Below, piece by piece: positions 17,114 through 25,439 of a DNA stretch of 64,000 nucleotides. The translations under genes and the position numbers were made by a program. Origin of the DNA: Streptomyces uncialis (GTDB taxonomy: Bacteria; Actinomycetota; Actinomycetes; Streptomycetales; Streptomycetaceae); NCBI RefSeq assembly GCF_001905345.1, contig NZ_LFBV01000001.1, positions 150,043-214,042 on the forward strand. Reading direction: 5' to 3'. The notes under the pieces were generated by a model. That model was not told the origin of the DNA. It did no database searches and saw nothing but the letters and a program-made list of their open reading frames with translations. Positions within the stretch are counted from its first letter, which is position 1. Each line of letters opens with the position of its first letter.

Positions 17114-20100
17114 CTACCAGCCGTGCATCGCCTCCGCGTACTGCATGGCCCGAAGCACCGCCGAGGTGGTGTCCTCGGCCTTGGCCTCATGGATGTGGAT
17201 CTCGTACTTGGACTGACCGGAAAGGAGGTCGCGTGTCTGCCGGTCGTCGTAGACCCGCTCACCGCCCTGGAAATTCACCAGCTCCGGACCGTGCTCGCCG
17301 ACGAGGCGAAGTCCGGGGGAGGCAGAACCCGTCCCCATCCAGTAGCCCTGGGTGCCGGAGAGGGCCTGCGGCCACCGGGAGCCGTACCGGCTCACGGCGT
17401 AGTTGAGCCCCGCATAGATGCTGGCCAGCGGGTCAGTGATGCCCCGGCTTCTGAACGGCCCCGCATACGCGGCGAAGGTCGGGGGGATCGTCTGCATGAG
17501 GCCCTGGGACGGCACACCGTTCTTCGCGTTGATGTCCCAGTTATTGATGGCCTTCGGGTTGCCTCCGGACTCCACCCTGATCCGGTGAAGGATCAGATCG
17601 GTGTAGCTCTGCGACAGCCCGAGCATGGCCAGGACTTGCTTCACCAGCGGCGTCCAGCGCTTGACCGGATCTCCACCGGGGTCGATATCCCCTCCGCCGA
17701 TGGCCTGGTCCATGTCCGGCTTCGAGGCCGACAGCTTGTCGCCGTCCGAGAAGTCGAACAGCCCCTTCGTGTTCGGCAGCGACTCCTTCGCCGTGGCGTA
17801 CACGTTCGTCAGGACGCGGGACGCGTAGCCCATGGGACTGTTGCTGATGTCCCGGACCGTGCCGACCATCCCCATCATGTTCTGGTAAGAGCCTGACGAG
17901 ACCTCCCACAGAAGGTCGAGCACATCGTTCACCGAGCCGACCGGATCGGAGGCGAGATCCCAGGCCCCGCCCACGAGCGAGGTCAGGGAGTCCCACAGCC
18001 CCGAGCCCAGATTCCCGAGGGCTGACGTCAGGGTGTCGACGGAGAACACGTTGCCGAGGTACTTGTTGCCTCGTTCGACAACGTTTCCCTCACCGCGCCA
18101 CACGTCGTCCCAGAAGTGGTCAGCCATGATGGGACTCAGAGAGCCGGCCAGGATGCCCGCCGCCTGCCCGAGGACGGTCGGCGCCTTCTTGAGAAGGTCG
18201 AACACGTCCCCCGTCATCCAGTCGTACATGCCCTGGAACTTCGTCGCGACCCCGCTACCCGCGAACTGGCCGGCCCGGTCGCCCACGTTCAGCATTCCCG
18301 CCTTCGCGGCACCGCCGATCGCATCGGACGTGGCGTCGTAGCGCATCGTCTGCATCGCCACCTGGCCCTGCGGAGCGATGTTCTGCAACGCCATGAGGTC
18401 GGTGATCTCGTTCAGCCCGAGACGTTCCACGATCCCGCCACGGGCGAACTTCCGGCTGAGCTGGCCCTTGACCGCCATGCCGTTCCACGTGTTGATGGTG
18501 TCGGCCCCGAGGGCCGCGGTGACCTCCGGGCGGAGGACGGCTTCACCGGGGGACAGGATGGCCGGGATGGAGTCCACCCACGGCTGATATCCGGGAAGCA
18601 CCCCCGGGCCCATGACACCACCACGGGCCTTCTTCTTCGGCTTCGAGGAACCGTTTCCGCCCCCTCCGCTGCCAGGACCGGTCTGCTTGGAGATGTCGTT
18701 GAGCTTGCCGTTGAGCTTGTCGGCCTCGTCCCGGGCGTTCTTCAGGGACTTCCCGAACTTGTCCGTCTTGTCGGTGATCGACTTGAGGGACCGGTCGTTC
18801 AGGTTCGTGATTCTGTTGCTGATCGAACCCGGCGACTTCGCCGTGCCGATGATGCCGTAGACGTCCTCGGCCGCGCCGTAGAGACTCGACCGGCCACCAC
18901 GGAATTGTCCACGCACCTTGTCGAGGGTTTTCCCGTCCAGCGCGGTCACTCGACGCGACGCGTTGTCGACGGCGACCCTGGCCTGGTCCACCGCGCCCTT
19001 GAGGCTGCTGACCTCGCCCTGAAGCTGGTCCGTCTTCTTCCGGTTCAGCGCCGTCACGGCGCTTCCGGTGTCGTTGATCGAGCCCTTGAGGTCCTGAACC
19101 GTTCCTTCGGTGGTGTCGACCTGGACCCGCAGGGTGACCAGCCTCTTGCCGTTGAGCTGGGTCACCTCGTGCTGTGCGCCCTGCACGGCCTCCTTGAGCC
19201 CCTGGACCCGCTGATCCGTCTCACGGAACTCGGCCCGCACCCCGGAGAGCGAGGCGTTGTTCAGCGGAGTGGTCCCCTGCGTGACGATCTGCCGTACGGC
19301 GTTCTGCGCCTCGCCTGCGGCTGCGGAGACCGACTGGCCTCCCAGCCCACCCCCACTCAGGGAGTTGACGATCTGGCGGACCGAGGTCTGATCGACCTCA
19401 CGGAGTGATTGCCGCAGCTCGTCAGAGCGGCGGTCGGCCTGCTCAAGCTGCCGCTGGAGTTCGTGGATCTGGCGGGTGATCTGGTCTGTGTTGGAGTTCC
19501 GGCCGGTGACTTGGTCGAGCGCCCGGCGACCCAGGGAGCGACTGTCCCCGTCCCGCAGCTCGGTGCGGCGGCGGCGGTAGGCGTCCCCGCGGGACTCCCC
19601 CTCCTCACGGCCGGCCAGGGCCTGGCGTCCGGTGTTGACCGCGCCGCGCGCTCCTGCGGCAACTGGCCTGGCCAGCGAGAGGCCGGAGCCGGCCATCTTG
19701 CCGAGCTTGCCGGTGAGCTTGGTGAGCAGTCCGAAGGCTATGAGGAAGGGGACAGCCAGCGCCGCAATCTTGGCGAACTGGAGCACCGCGTCCTTGATCG
19801 CCGGGTGCTCGTCAAGCCAGCCGACCAGATCCTTGACCCAGCTCGTGAACGTCCCGATGACGTCGAAGAACTCGGTGAGTACATCCTGCGCGTGAGGAGC
19901 GGCATCCTTTGCCAGATCCTTGGCGTCGTTGAGGAGACCGCCCTCGTACCGGGTCTGCTCCTGGCCGTGCTTGTCGGTGTAGGAGACCTTCTTGCCCATG
20001 ATGGCCTCGCCGAGGCCGGTGTACTGGACCTCGCCGGTCTCCGGGTCCATCGACGCGAACATGTCGCCGAGGCTGAGCTTCCCCGCCTCCCACATGTTCT

Positions 20101-21823
20101 GCATCCGGCCAGTGATGGTGGACGCGCCGATCTGCTTCGCGTACCCCTTGACCCCGCTGGACTCCCAGTTTTCGAGAAGGAAGTCCACAAGTTCCTGACC
20201 CTGGACGCCCCCGGTCTCCTTCGCGTTCGCCATCTTCTTGAGCATCTGGTCTGCGGCGGACGAGCCCTTCTTGTCCTCGAATCCCAGGCCAAGAGCGATC
20301 TCCTGTACCGGCAGACCGGTACCGGCGACGAACTGCTTCAGGTTCTTTGTTGGAAGCCGGTCGAGGTCGAGGATCATGTCCATCGCGTACATGGCGCGGT
20401 TGATCATCGCCGGGTCGAGGTTGCCCGCTGCGGCGGCCGTGTCGCCGATCATCTGGACGATGTTCCCGGCCTTGTTCGCCGAGCGCTTTCCCGCCTCGGC
20501 GCGCTTCTTCGGGTCCTTCGACTTGTAGTCGTCGTCGTGGCTGACGATGCCGCGGATGTACTTGGTCATGTACATCTGCATGTCTTCGACCGAGTAGGGG
20601 GTGTCGGCTCCGTACTGGCGGATGCGGGTCAGGGCCTCGTAGGAGTCGAGTGCGGTGACACCGCCACCCTTCATCAGGCCCATCTGTCCGAGCATCAGTG
20701 AGTCGGCGGACTGCACACCGATCGCGGTGAGGGCACCGGCCACCAGGCCGAGCGGTGCGACCAGCTTGGTCATGACCAGATTCCCGGCCTCGGTCGCGTT
20801 CGTACCCACCCGCTCGATGGCAGTCGAGTGCTGGCGCCACTGCTTCTGGATGTTTCCGAGGGAGAGGGAGGAGCGGGACTCCAGTGCGGCCAGGTCCCGC
20901 TGGTGATTGCGGATCTGGTCCCGAAGCGCTGTACGCGTCTGCCCGATCGATTGGAGCTGGTCACGCAAGTCGTTCTGGCGTGCCGTGCGCAACGCACGGG
21001 CTGTGTCCTCGGTCTGCTGCCGGATCTGCCGCTGGGTCTCCCGGTGCTGAGCGAGGGCCTGGCGCTGGTTCTCCCGCTCGGCCTGGGCGATCTCCCGGTC
21101 GGAGTCGGCCTGGAGCCTCAGCCACGCACGGTTCTGGCGCTCCCGTTCCTGATGGAGTTCCCGGTCCATCCGGGCCGAGTCCTCAGCAGTGCGCTGCCGC
21201 TCCTGATGGATCTCCCGGTCCATGCGCGCGGAGTCCTCAAGATCCCGCTGACGGGCGCGCTCCGCTGCGGCTGCCTGCGCCGCCGCTGCCGTGGCAGCCG
21301 CAGCCTGGTCCCGCTCGGCCTGGATCGCGACCCGCCGCCGCTCCTCGATCGCCTTGATGCGGTTCCGTTCCGCGATCTGCTGGGTACGCGATGCGTGTTC
21401 GCCGGCCTGCGTCTCAGCGCGCATGGTCGCCCGCAGCGCCGAACGGGTCTCGGAGGAAGTCTCCTCCGTCAGGAGCTTCCGCTTCCTCGCCAGCTCCAGT
21501 TCCTCATGGAACCGCTTCGCGGCTTCCCGGCCGAACTGACGGGTGAGGTCCCGTTCGATTCGGTTCAGGGTCTCGGCCGTGTCCTTGGCCTCGTCCTCGA
21601 CGGCGACTCTGGCCTTCTTCGCCGCAGTGGCGGCGGTCTTGGGCAGATCGGCCATCCCCTTGGCCGCCTCGTCGCTGAACGACTTTCCTGCCTCGGCACC
21701 CGCACTGGCGAGCGCCGCCTTCAAGATGCGCCGGAACTCAGCCAGGTCTTCACGAGTGACCTTGGGGGTGATCTCCACATAGCCGCTACCGACCTTGATA
21801 GCAGCGCGATCCGTACCAGCCAT
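17114..21823 (-). CDS. Tape measure protein with C-terminal SLT domain
   Basis: 1,569 residues. The first ~400 are charged coiled coil (Arg/Glu/Gln heptads). The middle carries hydrophobic segments (LVAPLGLVAGALTAIG; IAALAVPFLIAFGLLTK) that could insert in the membrane, then a second coiled-coil zone. Near residue 1,450 is a soluble lytic transglycosylase domain: RVESGGNPKAIN with the catalytic Glu, GLMQTIPPTF, and a YAGLNYAVSRYG tail. Such domains cut peptidoglycan locally during DNA injection. Length should set tail length. Confidence 0.92.
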   Translation of the reverse strand: MAGTDRAAIKVGSGYVEITPKVTREDLAEFRRILKAALASAGAEAGKSFSDEAAKGMADLPKTAATAAKKARVAVEDEAKDTAETLNRIERDLTRQFGREAAKRFHEELELARKRKLLTEETSSETRSALRATMRAETQAGEHASRTQQIAERNRIKAIEERRRVAIQAERDQAAAATAAAAQAAAAERARQRDLEDSARMDREIHQERQRTAEDSARMDRELHQERERQNRAWLRLQADSDREIAQAERENQRQALAQHRETQRQIRQQTEDTARALRTARQNDLRDQLQSIGQTRTALRDQIRNHQRDLAALESRSSLSLGNIQKQWRQHSTAIERVGTNATEAGNLVMTKLVAPLGLVAGALTAIGVQSADSLMLGQMGLMKGGGVTALDSYEALTRIRQYGADTPYSVEDMQMYMTKYIRGIVSHDDDYKSKDPKKRAEAGKRSANKAGNIVQMIGDTAAAAGNLDPAMINRAMYAMDMILDLDRLPTKNLKQFVAGTGLPVQEIALGLGFEDKKGSSAADQMLKKMANAKETGGVQGQELVDFLLENWESSGVKGYAKQIGASTITGRMQNMWEAGKLSLGDMFASMDPETGEVQYTGLGEAIMGKKVSYTDKHGQEQTRYEGGLLNDAKDLAKDAAPHAQDVLTEFFDVIGTFTSWVKDLVGWLDEHPAIKDAVLQFAKIAALAVPFLIAFGLLTKLTGKLGKMAGSGLSLARPVAAGARGAVNTGRQALAGREEGESRGDAYRRRRTELRDGDSRSLGRRALDQVTGRNSNTDQITRQIHELQRQLEQADRRSDELRQSLREVDQTSVRQIVNSLSGGGLGGQSVSAAAGEAQNAVRQIVTQGTTPLNNASLSGVRAEFRETDQRVQGLKEAVQGAQHEVTQLNGKRLVTLRVQVDTTEGTVQDLKGSINDTGSAVTALNRKKTDQLQGEVSSLKGAVDQARVAVDNASRRVTALDGKTLDKVRGQFRGGRSSLYGAAEDVYGIIGTAKSPGSISNRITNLNDRSLKSITDKTDKFGKSLKNARDEADKLNGKLNDISKQTGPGSGGGGNGSSKPKKKARGGVMGPGVLPGYQPWVDSIPAILSPGEAVLRPEVTAALGADTINTWNGMAVKGQLSRKFARGGIVERLGLNEITDLMALQNIAPQGQVAMQTMRYDATSDAIGGAAKAGMLNVGDRAGQFAGSGVATKFQGMYDWMTGDVFDLLKKAPTVLGQAAGILAGSLSPIMADHFWDDVWRGEGNVVERGNKYLGNVFSVDTLTSALGNLGSGLWDSLTSLVGGAWDLASDPVGSVNDVLDLLWEVSSGSYQNMMGMVGTVRDISNSPMGYASRVLTNVYATAKESLPNTKGLFDFSDGDKLSASKPDMDQAIGGGDIDPGGDPVKRWTPLVKQVLAMLGLSQSYTDLILHRIRVESGGNPKAINNWDINAKNGVPSQGLMQTIPPTFAAYAGPFRSRGITDPLASIYAGLNYAVSRYGSRWPQALSGTQGYWMGTGSASPGLRLVGEHGPELVNFQGGERVYDDRQTRDLLSGQSKYEIHIHEAKAEDTTSAVLRAMQYAEAMHGW

Positions 21824-21831
21824 GTGGCCTC

Positions 21832-22242
21832 CTACAAGCTACCCAACTGAGAAAAGAAGCCGGACAGCTCCTCACCCGAGGCGAATTCGTACTCAGCCCT
21901 CCCGACCGGCTCCGGGTCACCGGGCCGGGGTATCGGGACGGGCGGCTCAATCTCAGCGGCCTCGGAAGAATGGGCTTTGAGGAAGAGAAAGTTAGACAGC
22001 TCCAATGCGTCGGAGACGCGGGCCATCAGGAAGTCGGTCGGTGACCATGAGGCCGACTCGTCCATAGCGGCGACGAGTGTGGACCTTCCGGGTTTCCGTA
22101 CGAGGGACTGGACCAGGACGTGAACCCTCCGCAGCGAAAGCCGTCCACGCCACAGGTCGAGCAGATCGACCCCGAAGAATTCGAGAAGATCCGCTTCCAG
22201 TTCGTCACCGAACTGCCTGATGACGTGGACGGTCCCGATCAG
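21832..22242 (-). CDS. Tail assembly chaperone T extension (-1 frameshift)
   Basis: This frame is entered by a -1 slip at the end of the G gene and adds 136 residues, giving a GT fusion of about 234 residues. It continues without a stop from the slip site through LEADLLEFFGVDLLDLWRGR and ends FFSQLGSL. GT proteins chaperone tape measure and tail-tube assembly, and the gene lies right before the tape measure as expected. An ATG at 22065 exists, but the frame is uninterrupted back to the slip site. Confidence 0.8.
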   Translation of the reverse strand: MIGTVHVIRQFGDELEADLLEFFGVDLLDLWRGRLSLRRVHVLVQSLVRKPGRSTLVAAMDESASWSPTDFLMARVSDALELSNFLFLKAHSSEAAEIEPPVPIPRPGDPEPVGRAEYEFASGEELSGFFSQLGSL

Positions 22243-22535
22243 TTTCCCGAGTCACCGAACCCCTGGGCTTCACCGACCTTCGTGGCCAGCTCCTGAAAGT
22301 CGCGAATCGTCGCACCGGTCGCCTTGTAGGCGGCCCACTGCTCCTTTCCGAGGATGAGGCGAATCGCCTCGAACTCGTCCTCGCATTCAAGAAGGCCCAC
22401 CGGAAGGTCCAGAGGAAGAGGGACCTCGAAGGTGATGCCGCGATGGTCGAAGGTGGACGGCTTCGACGCGTCCGCTACCGACGCCTCCGCCTTCTTCGCG
22501 GCAGCAGTCTTGCGCGGGGTCTTCGCAGCAGTCAT
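22239..22535 (-). CDS. Tail assembly chaperone G
   Basis: 98 residues: a basic Ala/Lys-rich N-terminus, then FDHRGITFEVPLPLDLPVG and LLECEDEFEAIRLILGKEQW, the pattern of actinophage tail chaperones. It ends GFGDSGN with the stop directly after the slippery heptamer. A GGAG site precedes the ATG, just after a hairpin terminator that follows the major tail protein gene. Confidence 0.85.
   Translation of the reverse strand: MTAAKTPRKTAAAKKAEASVADASKPSTFDHRGITFEVPLPLDLPVGLLECEDEFEAIRLILGKEQWAAYKATGATIRDFQELATKVGEAQGFGDSGN
22242..22248 (-). other. Programmed -1 frameshift slippery site GGGAAAC
   Basis: On the minus strand the G gene ends TCG GGA AAC TGA. G GGA AAC is a classic X XXY YYZ heptamer in frame, directly before the zero-frame stop. 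After a -1 slip, reading continues at CTG ATC GGG ACC and runs into the T extension. Gene position between major tail protein and tape measure matches known G/GT frameshifts. Confidence 0.88.
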
Positions 22536-22559
22536 GGGGAAACTCCAAGAAATAAAGAA

Positions 22560-22579
22560 AGGCCCCGATGGCGGGGCCT
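22560..22579 (-). terminator. Terminator after major tail protein gene
   Basis: Minus strand: AGGCCCC pairs with GGGGCCT, followed by TTCTTTATTTC. It lies between the major tail protein stop and the chaperone start and can cap the abundant tail-protein transcript. Confidence 0.75.
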
Positions 22580-22644
22580 GAGAAGTGCGGGGAGCCGGGT
22601 CTGTCGCCCACCGGCCAGGGGCTGATTAATTCCTCCGGGGCCGC

Positions 22645-23277
22645 TTACGGAGTGGTGGGCGGCGGAGGCGTCACGTTGGGCGAGCTGGCGTCAAGGACGT
22701 CGTCGTCGGTCAGCACGTAGCCGAGGCCGCCGTTCGAGTCGAGGGCATCGACGGTCAGCTCGAACTTGCCGGCCTCGGTCCGGGAGAGCTGGATGGCGCC
22801 GCGCTCGGAGACCATCGCCCGGGGGATGACGCACCGGTAGTGCATGTCCTTCTGGGACCAATCCACGACCATGGAAATCTCGGACAGCTCTGGAGTGGAC
22901 GACAGGTCCAGGCGGTAGGTGCCGGTGTCTGCGCCCTCGGCGTCCTTGACCGGAACCCACTTCGCGCCGAAGAACAGCTCGGTCGTGAGCTGGTTGAACT
23001 CCATCAGCGTGGCCTTGATCTGGAAGGCCGCAGACTGGACGTTGTAGAGGACGGGCACCGCGGACTGCCACACATTGACCGGCTGGGTCTCGATCGAGGG
23101 CGTGATGGTCACACCGCCCTCGTCCACGTAACCCAGGGCCGTGTAACCGACCGGCGCGGTCTTGCCGTCGCCTACGTCAGTGGGGAGGGTCGTGGTCGAC
23201 CCGGTCGTGCCGGGCGCTGGGGCCATGAACAGTCCACCATTGGGGGCGAACCGGATCTTCTTGGCGTCATTTGCCAT
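22645..23277 (-). CDS. Major tail (tube) protein
   Basis: 210 residues: ANDAKKIRFAPNGGLFMAPAP, GYVDEGGVTITPSIETQPVN and a beta-rich body (FQIKATLMEFNQLTTELFFG) match actinophage major tail subunits. These start with a MANDAxxI-like segment and a G-x-V-D-E-G-G-V strand. The Pro/Thr-rich end may be exposed. An AAGGAG site precedes ATG 23277. Hairpin terminators lie on both sides, as also seen for the capsid gene. Confidence 0.88.
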   Translation of the reverse strand: MANDAKKIRFAPNGGLFMAPAPGTTGSTTTLPTDVGDGKTAPVGYTALGYVDEGGVTITPSIETQPVNVWQSAVPVLYNVQSAAFQIKATLMEFNQLTTELFFGAKWVPVKDAEGADTGTYRLDLSSTPELSEISMVVDWSQKDMHYRCVIPRAMVSERGAIQLSRTEAGKFELTVDALDSNGGLGYVLTDDDVLDASSPNVTPPPPTTP

Positions 23278-23305
23278 AGATGAACTCCTTGGTGCGGAAA
23301 CAAAA

Positions 23306-23328
23306 AAGGCCCCCAACGAGGGGGCCTT
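23306..23328 (-). terminator. Terminator upstream of major tail protein gene
   Basis: Minus strand: AAGGCCCCC pairs with GGGGGCCTT and is followed by a T-run (complement of AAAAAA). It ends about 30 bases before the major tail protein start and after the tail-terminator-like gene. Confidence 0.8.
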
Positions 23329-23362
23329 CGGGCCAAGGCATTTCTGACCTGGCAAGGGGGGC

Positions 23363-23749
23363 TTACGACTCCACGAAGAAGACGGAGACTTCTCCGCCGT
23401 ACATGTGCTCGCGCGAAGTGCTGTCGGGGTAGTACCGAGGAGAGGTAATCTCCTCCACATCGAGCACTTCGGCAGGGCCGACCGTCAGACCGGGTAGATC
23501 CTCAAGGAACTTCTCCCGTACCAAGAGCGCCAGTTGGACGGCGCGTTCCCGGTCGGCGTGGTACACGTCGTACTCGATATCGAAGCGGTCCATCCGGTCC
23601 CGCACCATGCGGAATCCTCCGGAATGCTCCAGATAGATTGTGGTATCTCCGGCTTCACGGCCGGCCAGATCCCCGGTCGGTGCACGAGAGAGAATGTCAG
23701 GCTGGGAGCGGAGATACGAATTTAGGAAATCGACCGGGTCCACTTTCAT
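23363..23749 (-). CDS. Tail terminator-like protein
   Basis: 128 residues, mixed alpha/beta: VDFLNSYLRSQPDI, then FDIEYDVYHADRERAVQLALLVREKF and YYPDSTSREHMYGGEVSVFF. The pattern of a helix, a strand-rich middle and a final strand pair, together with position just before the major tail protein, fits phage tail terminator or completion proteins. Its start overlaps the upstream stop. Confidence 0.6.
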   Translation of the reverse strand: MKVDPVDFLNSYLRSQPDILSRAPTGDLAGREAGDTTIYLEHSGGFRMVRDRMDRFDIEYDVYHADRERAVQLALLVREKFLEDLPGLTVGPAEVLDVEEITSPRYYPDSTSREHMYGGEVSVFFVES

Positions 23750-24087
23750 TCAACCCTCGCCCTCAGCAGCGCACTCTTGATGTAGCGCCGCCCTGCGATG
23801 CGTCGGCCCTGAGCGGTGAAACCCCGCTCCTGCAACATGGCGTGCCGAACACGGGGATCGTCCTCGATCGTCACGTTGGCCCGCCACCCGTAGGAATCGG
23901 CTTCGACGTGCACCTCAATGTGCTTCCGGATCTCATTCCAGTAGCTCTTGGCCGTCCTCCGCTTGGGCGCGTTCTGACGAGCGCCGATAGCGATCCGTGA
24001 CGCGTGGAGTGTCAACACGTCCCGGACTCCGCTCTGGTGGAACACCAGGCGTTCCCAATCCCGGGAGAAGGAAAAGTCAGCCTTCAT
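23746..24087 (-). CDS. HK97 gp10-like head-tail joining protein
   Basis: 113 residues starting MKADFSFSRDWERLV. A short conserved RIAIGARQNAPKRRTAKSYW stretch followed by VTIEDDPRVRHAMLQERG resembles the HK97 gp10 family of tail-completion and neck proteins. Start and stop overlap neighbours on both sides (ATGA), typical of the neck-gene cassette. Confidence 0.65.
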   Translation of the reverse strand: MKADFSFSRDWERLVFHQSGVRDVLTLHASRIAIGARQNAPKRRTAKSYWNEIRKHIEVHVEADSYGWRANVTIEDDPRVRHAMLQERGFTAQGRRIAGRRYIKSALLRARVE

Positions 24088-24410
24088 CGCCTCACCCTCC
24101 ATGCCCGCACCTGAATGTGGCCAAGAGAGCCGTGAGTCCACGGAAGGGGCTCGCCGTCGATGTCGTAGAACACGCCGCCGATGAGAATGCGGTCCGTCGC
24201 CTCGACTTGCGCACCCGGAGGCAGGTACACCACCTGCCGAATCTGGGAGGTCTCCCGCTCCGGGGACCGGTACTCAAAGGAGCGGTCGGGATGCACAGCG
24301 GCGCACCCCGACCACACCAGCGAGGCGTTCTCCCAGTCACGGCGGCTGGTGTAGGCACCCGCGATCATCTGCGCGCGGTGCACTTCCACCCGGTCCTTGA
24401 AATGGAGCAC
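24084..24410 (-). CDS. Head closure-like neck protein
   Basis: 108 residues: VEVHRAQMIAGAYTSRRDWEN, then YLPPGAQVEATDRILIGGVFYDIDG and GHIQVRAWRV. The beta-barrel pattern with D-R-I-x-I-x-G-x-x-Y-x-I-D-G is typical of head-tail stopper proteins. Its order after the connector and before the gp10-like gene fits. Confidence 0.65.
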   Translation of the reverse strand: MLHFKDRVEVHRAQMIAGAYTSRRDWENASLVWSGCAAVHPDRSFEYRSPERETSQIRQVVYLPPGAQVEATDRILIGGVFYDIDGEPLPWTHGSLGHIQVRAWRVRR

Positions 24411-24420
24411 GGTCCCTCCT

Positions 24421-24972
24421 CTACGTTCGGCGGAGGGTGAGAGAACCTGCCCTGCGGCGGTACCGGCGCAGGGAGGCCATGGCGGCAGGTGAGAGGGCCT
24501 GGGTCACGGATGACGACCCGAACTCGATCTCAAGGTCGCCGACTCGTTCCGAGACAACTCCGGGGCTCACGGCCAGCCAGCGAATCACCTCCGCGCACAC
24601 GATCGCCTTCACGGCAGCCGGGGGCTTGTCGTGCCCCCACGAACCGATGACGGAGACGGCCGATCCCTCGGCCCAGCCGCGCGCCCGCCAGAGCGAGGAG
24701 CCGTTCCGGGACCAGTCGGCCAAGGGCTTGCCGCGGTCGAAGCGCACGGCTCCGACCACGAGGTTGGGCAGGTATCGCGGCGGGATGACGAGCAGGGTCT
24801 CCGCAGTTGGCACCAGGACGAAGGTCTCGTCCTGGTGCTGGTTGAAGTCCCGACCGCAGTAGTCCTCCACGAAGGCCGAGACGTCCGTCAGAAAGGCTTC
24901 GATCCGCGGCCGTTCCTCAATGGTTGCCGGCCGTCCGAGCCGGGCGGCAACGTCATCGACGGTGGCGAGCAT
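24421..24972 (-). CDS. Head-tail connector (adaptor) protein
   Basis: 183 residues: LATVDDVAARLGRPATIEERPRI, FVEDYCGRDF, PPRYLPNLVVGAV and a C-terminal EVIRWLAVSPGVVSERVGDLEIEFG. This is the usual pattern of Gp19/Gp15-like adaptor proteins in actinophages: an N-terminal helical bundle, a strand hairpin in the middle, and a serine-rich loop with EFG at the end. ATG 24972 is preferred over longer starts. Confidence 0.78.
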   Translation of the reverse strand: MLATVDDVAARLGRPATIEERPRIEAFLTDVSAFVEDYCGRDFNQHQDETFVLVPTAETLLVIPPRYLPNLVVGAVRFDRGKPLADWSRNGSSLWRARGWAEGSAVSVIGSWGHDKPPAAVKAIVCAEVIRWLAVSPGVVSERVGDLEIEFGSSSVTQALSPAAMASLRRYRRRAGSLTLRRT

Positions 24973-25158
24973 GGCGTCAACTCCTTGAGCGCACCGCGCA
25001 CATCGTCGGCTTCGGTACACTGATTCGGCACCCTCCTGGTAGGCGCCAGGCGGGGACACACGTCATCACCAATTCGGAAGGGCTACTTGTGCGTTCTCAC
25101 GAACCGCCACGACCTCGCTCAGAGGTCGAGCCTTGGCTAGGTCGGCTGGCGACCTGGC

Positions 25159-25398
25159 ATGTCCTGGATTGGTCAATTTCCTATGAACACTGCACAGCAG
25201 GAATGCAGCAACAACCACCGCGTCTATGAGGTGGTGATCGTCTTCGAGGCGTCCGCCATTATCGGACTCCTTGCGGGCATCTTCATGGTGGCTCTCGGCA
25301 TGGCGGCGCTGCCCGCTATGGCGGTTGGTGGTGGTACCGCGGTGGCCATCTTCACCGGAGGAATGACGGCCTTCGCCTATATCAACCGCCACCAGTAG
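25159..25398 (+). CDS. Lone antisense membrane protein in late block
   Basis: 79 residues on the strand opposite to the surrounding virion genes. Two hydrophobic helices (VVIVFEASAIIGLLAGIFMV and a glycine/alanine-rich second span) make it an integral membrane protein. Start is uncertain: ATG 25159 or 25183, neither with a strong ribosome site. A bidirectional terminator follows its stop. The pattern suggests a moron gene expressed in the lysogen, perhaps acting at the cell envelope. Function unknown. Confidence 0.6.
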   Translation: MSWIGQFPMNTAQQECSNNHRVYEVVIVFEASAIIGLLAGIFMVALGMAALPAMAVGGGTAVAIFTGGMTAFAYINRHQ

Positions 25399-25403
25399 GC
25401 CGC

Positions 25404-25433
25404 CTTGGGGCGGCTCGTGAGAGCCGCCCCAAG
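25404..25433. terminator. Bidirectional terminator between capsid and antisense gene
   Basis: CTTGGGGCGGCTC pairs perfectly with GAGCCGCCCCAAG around GTGA. It lies between the stop of the plus-strand membrane protein and the stop of the minus-strand capsid gene, so it can end both. Confidence 0.85.
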
Positions 25434-25439
25434 CGCAGG

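Noticed and set aside
25066..25392. Minus-strand 108-aa frame between capsid and connector
   Set aside because: Composition is rich in His, Arg and Asp with no fold-like pattern. The opposite frame encodes a clear two-helix membrane protein, so this is its shadow.
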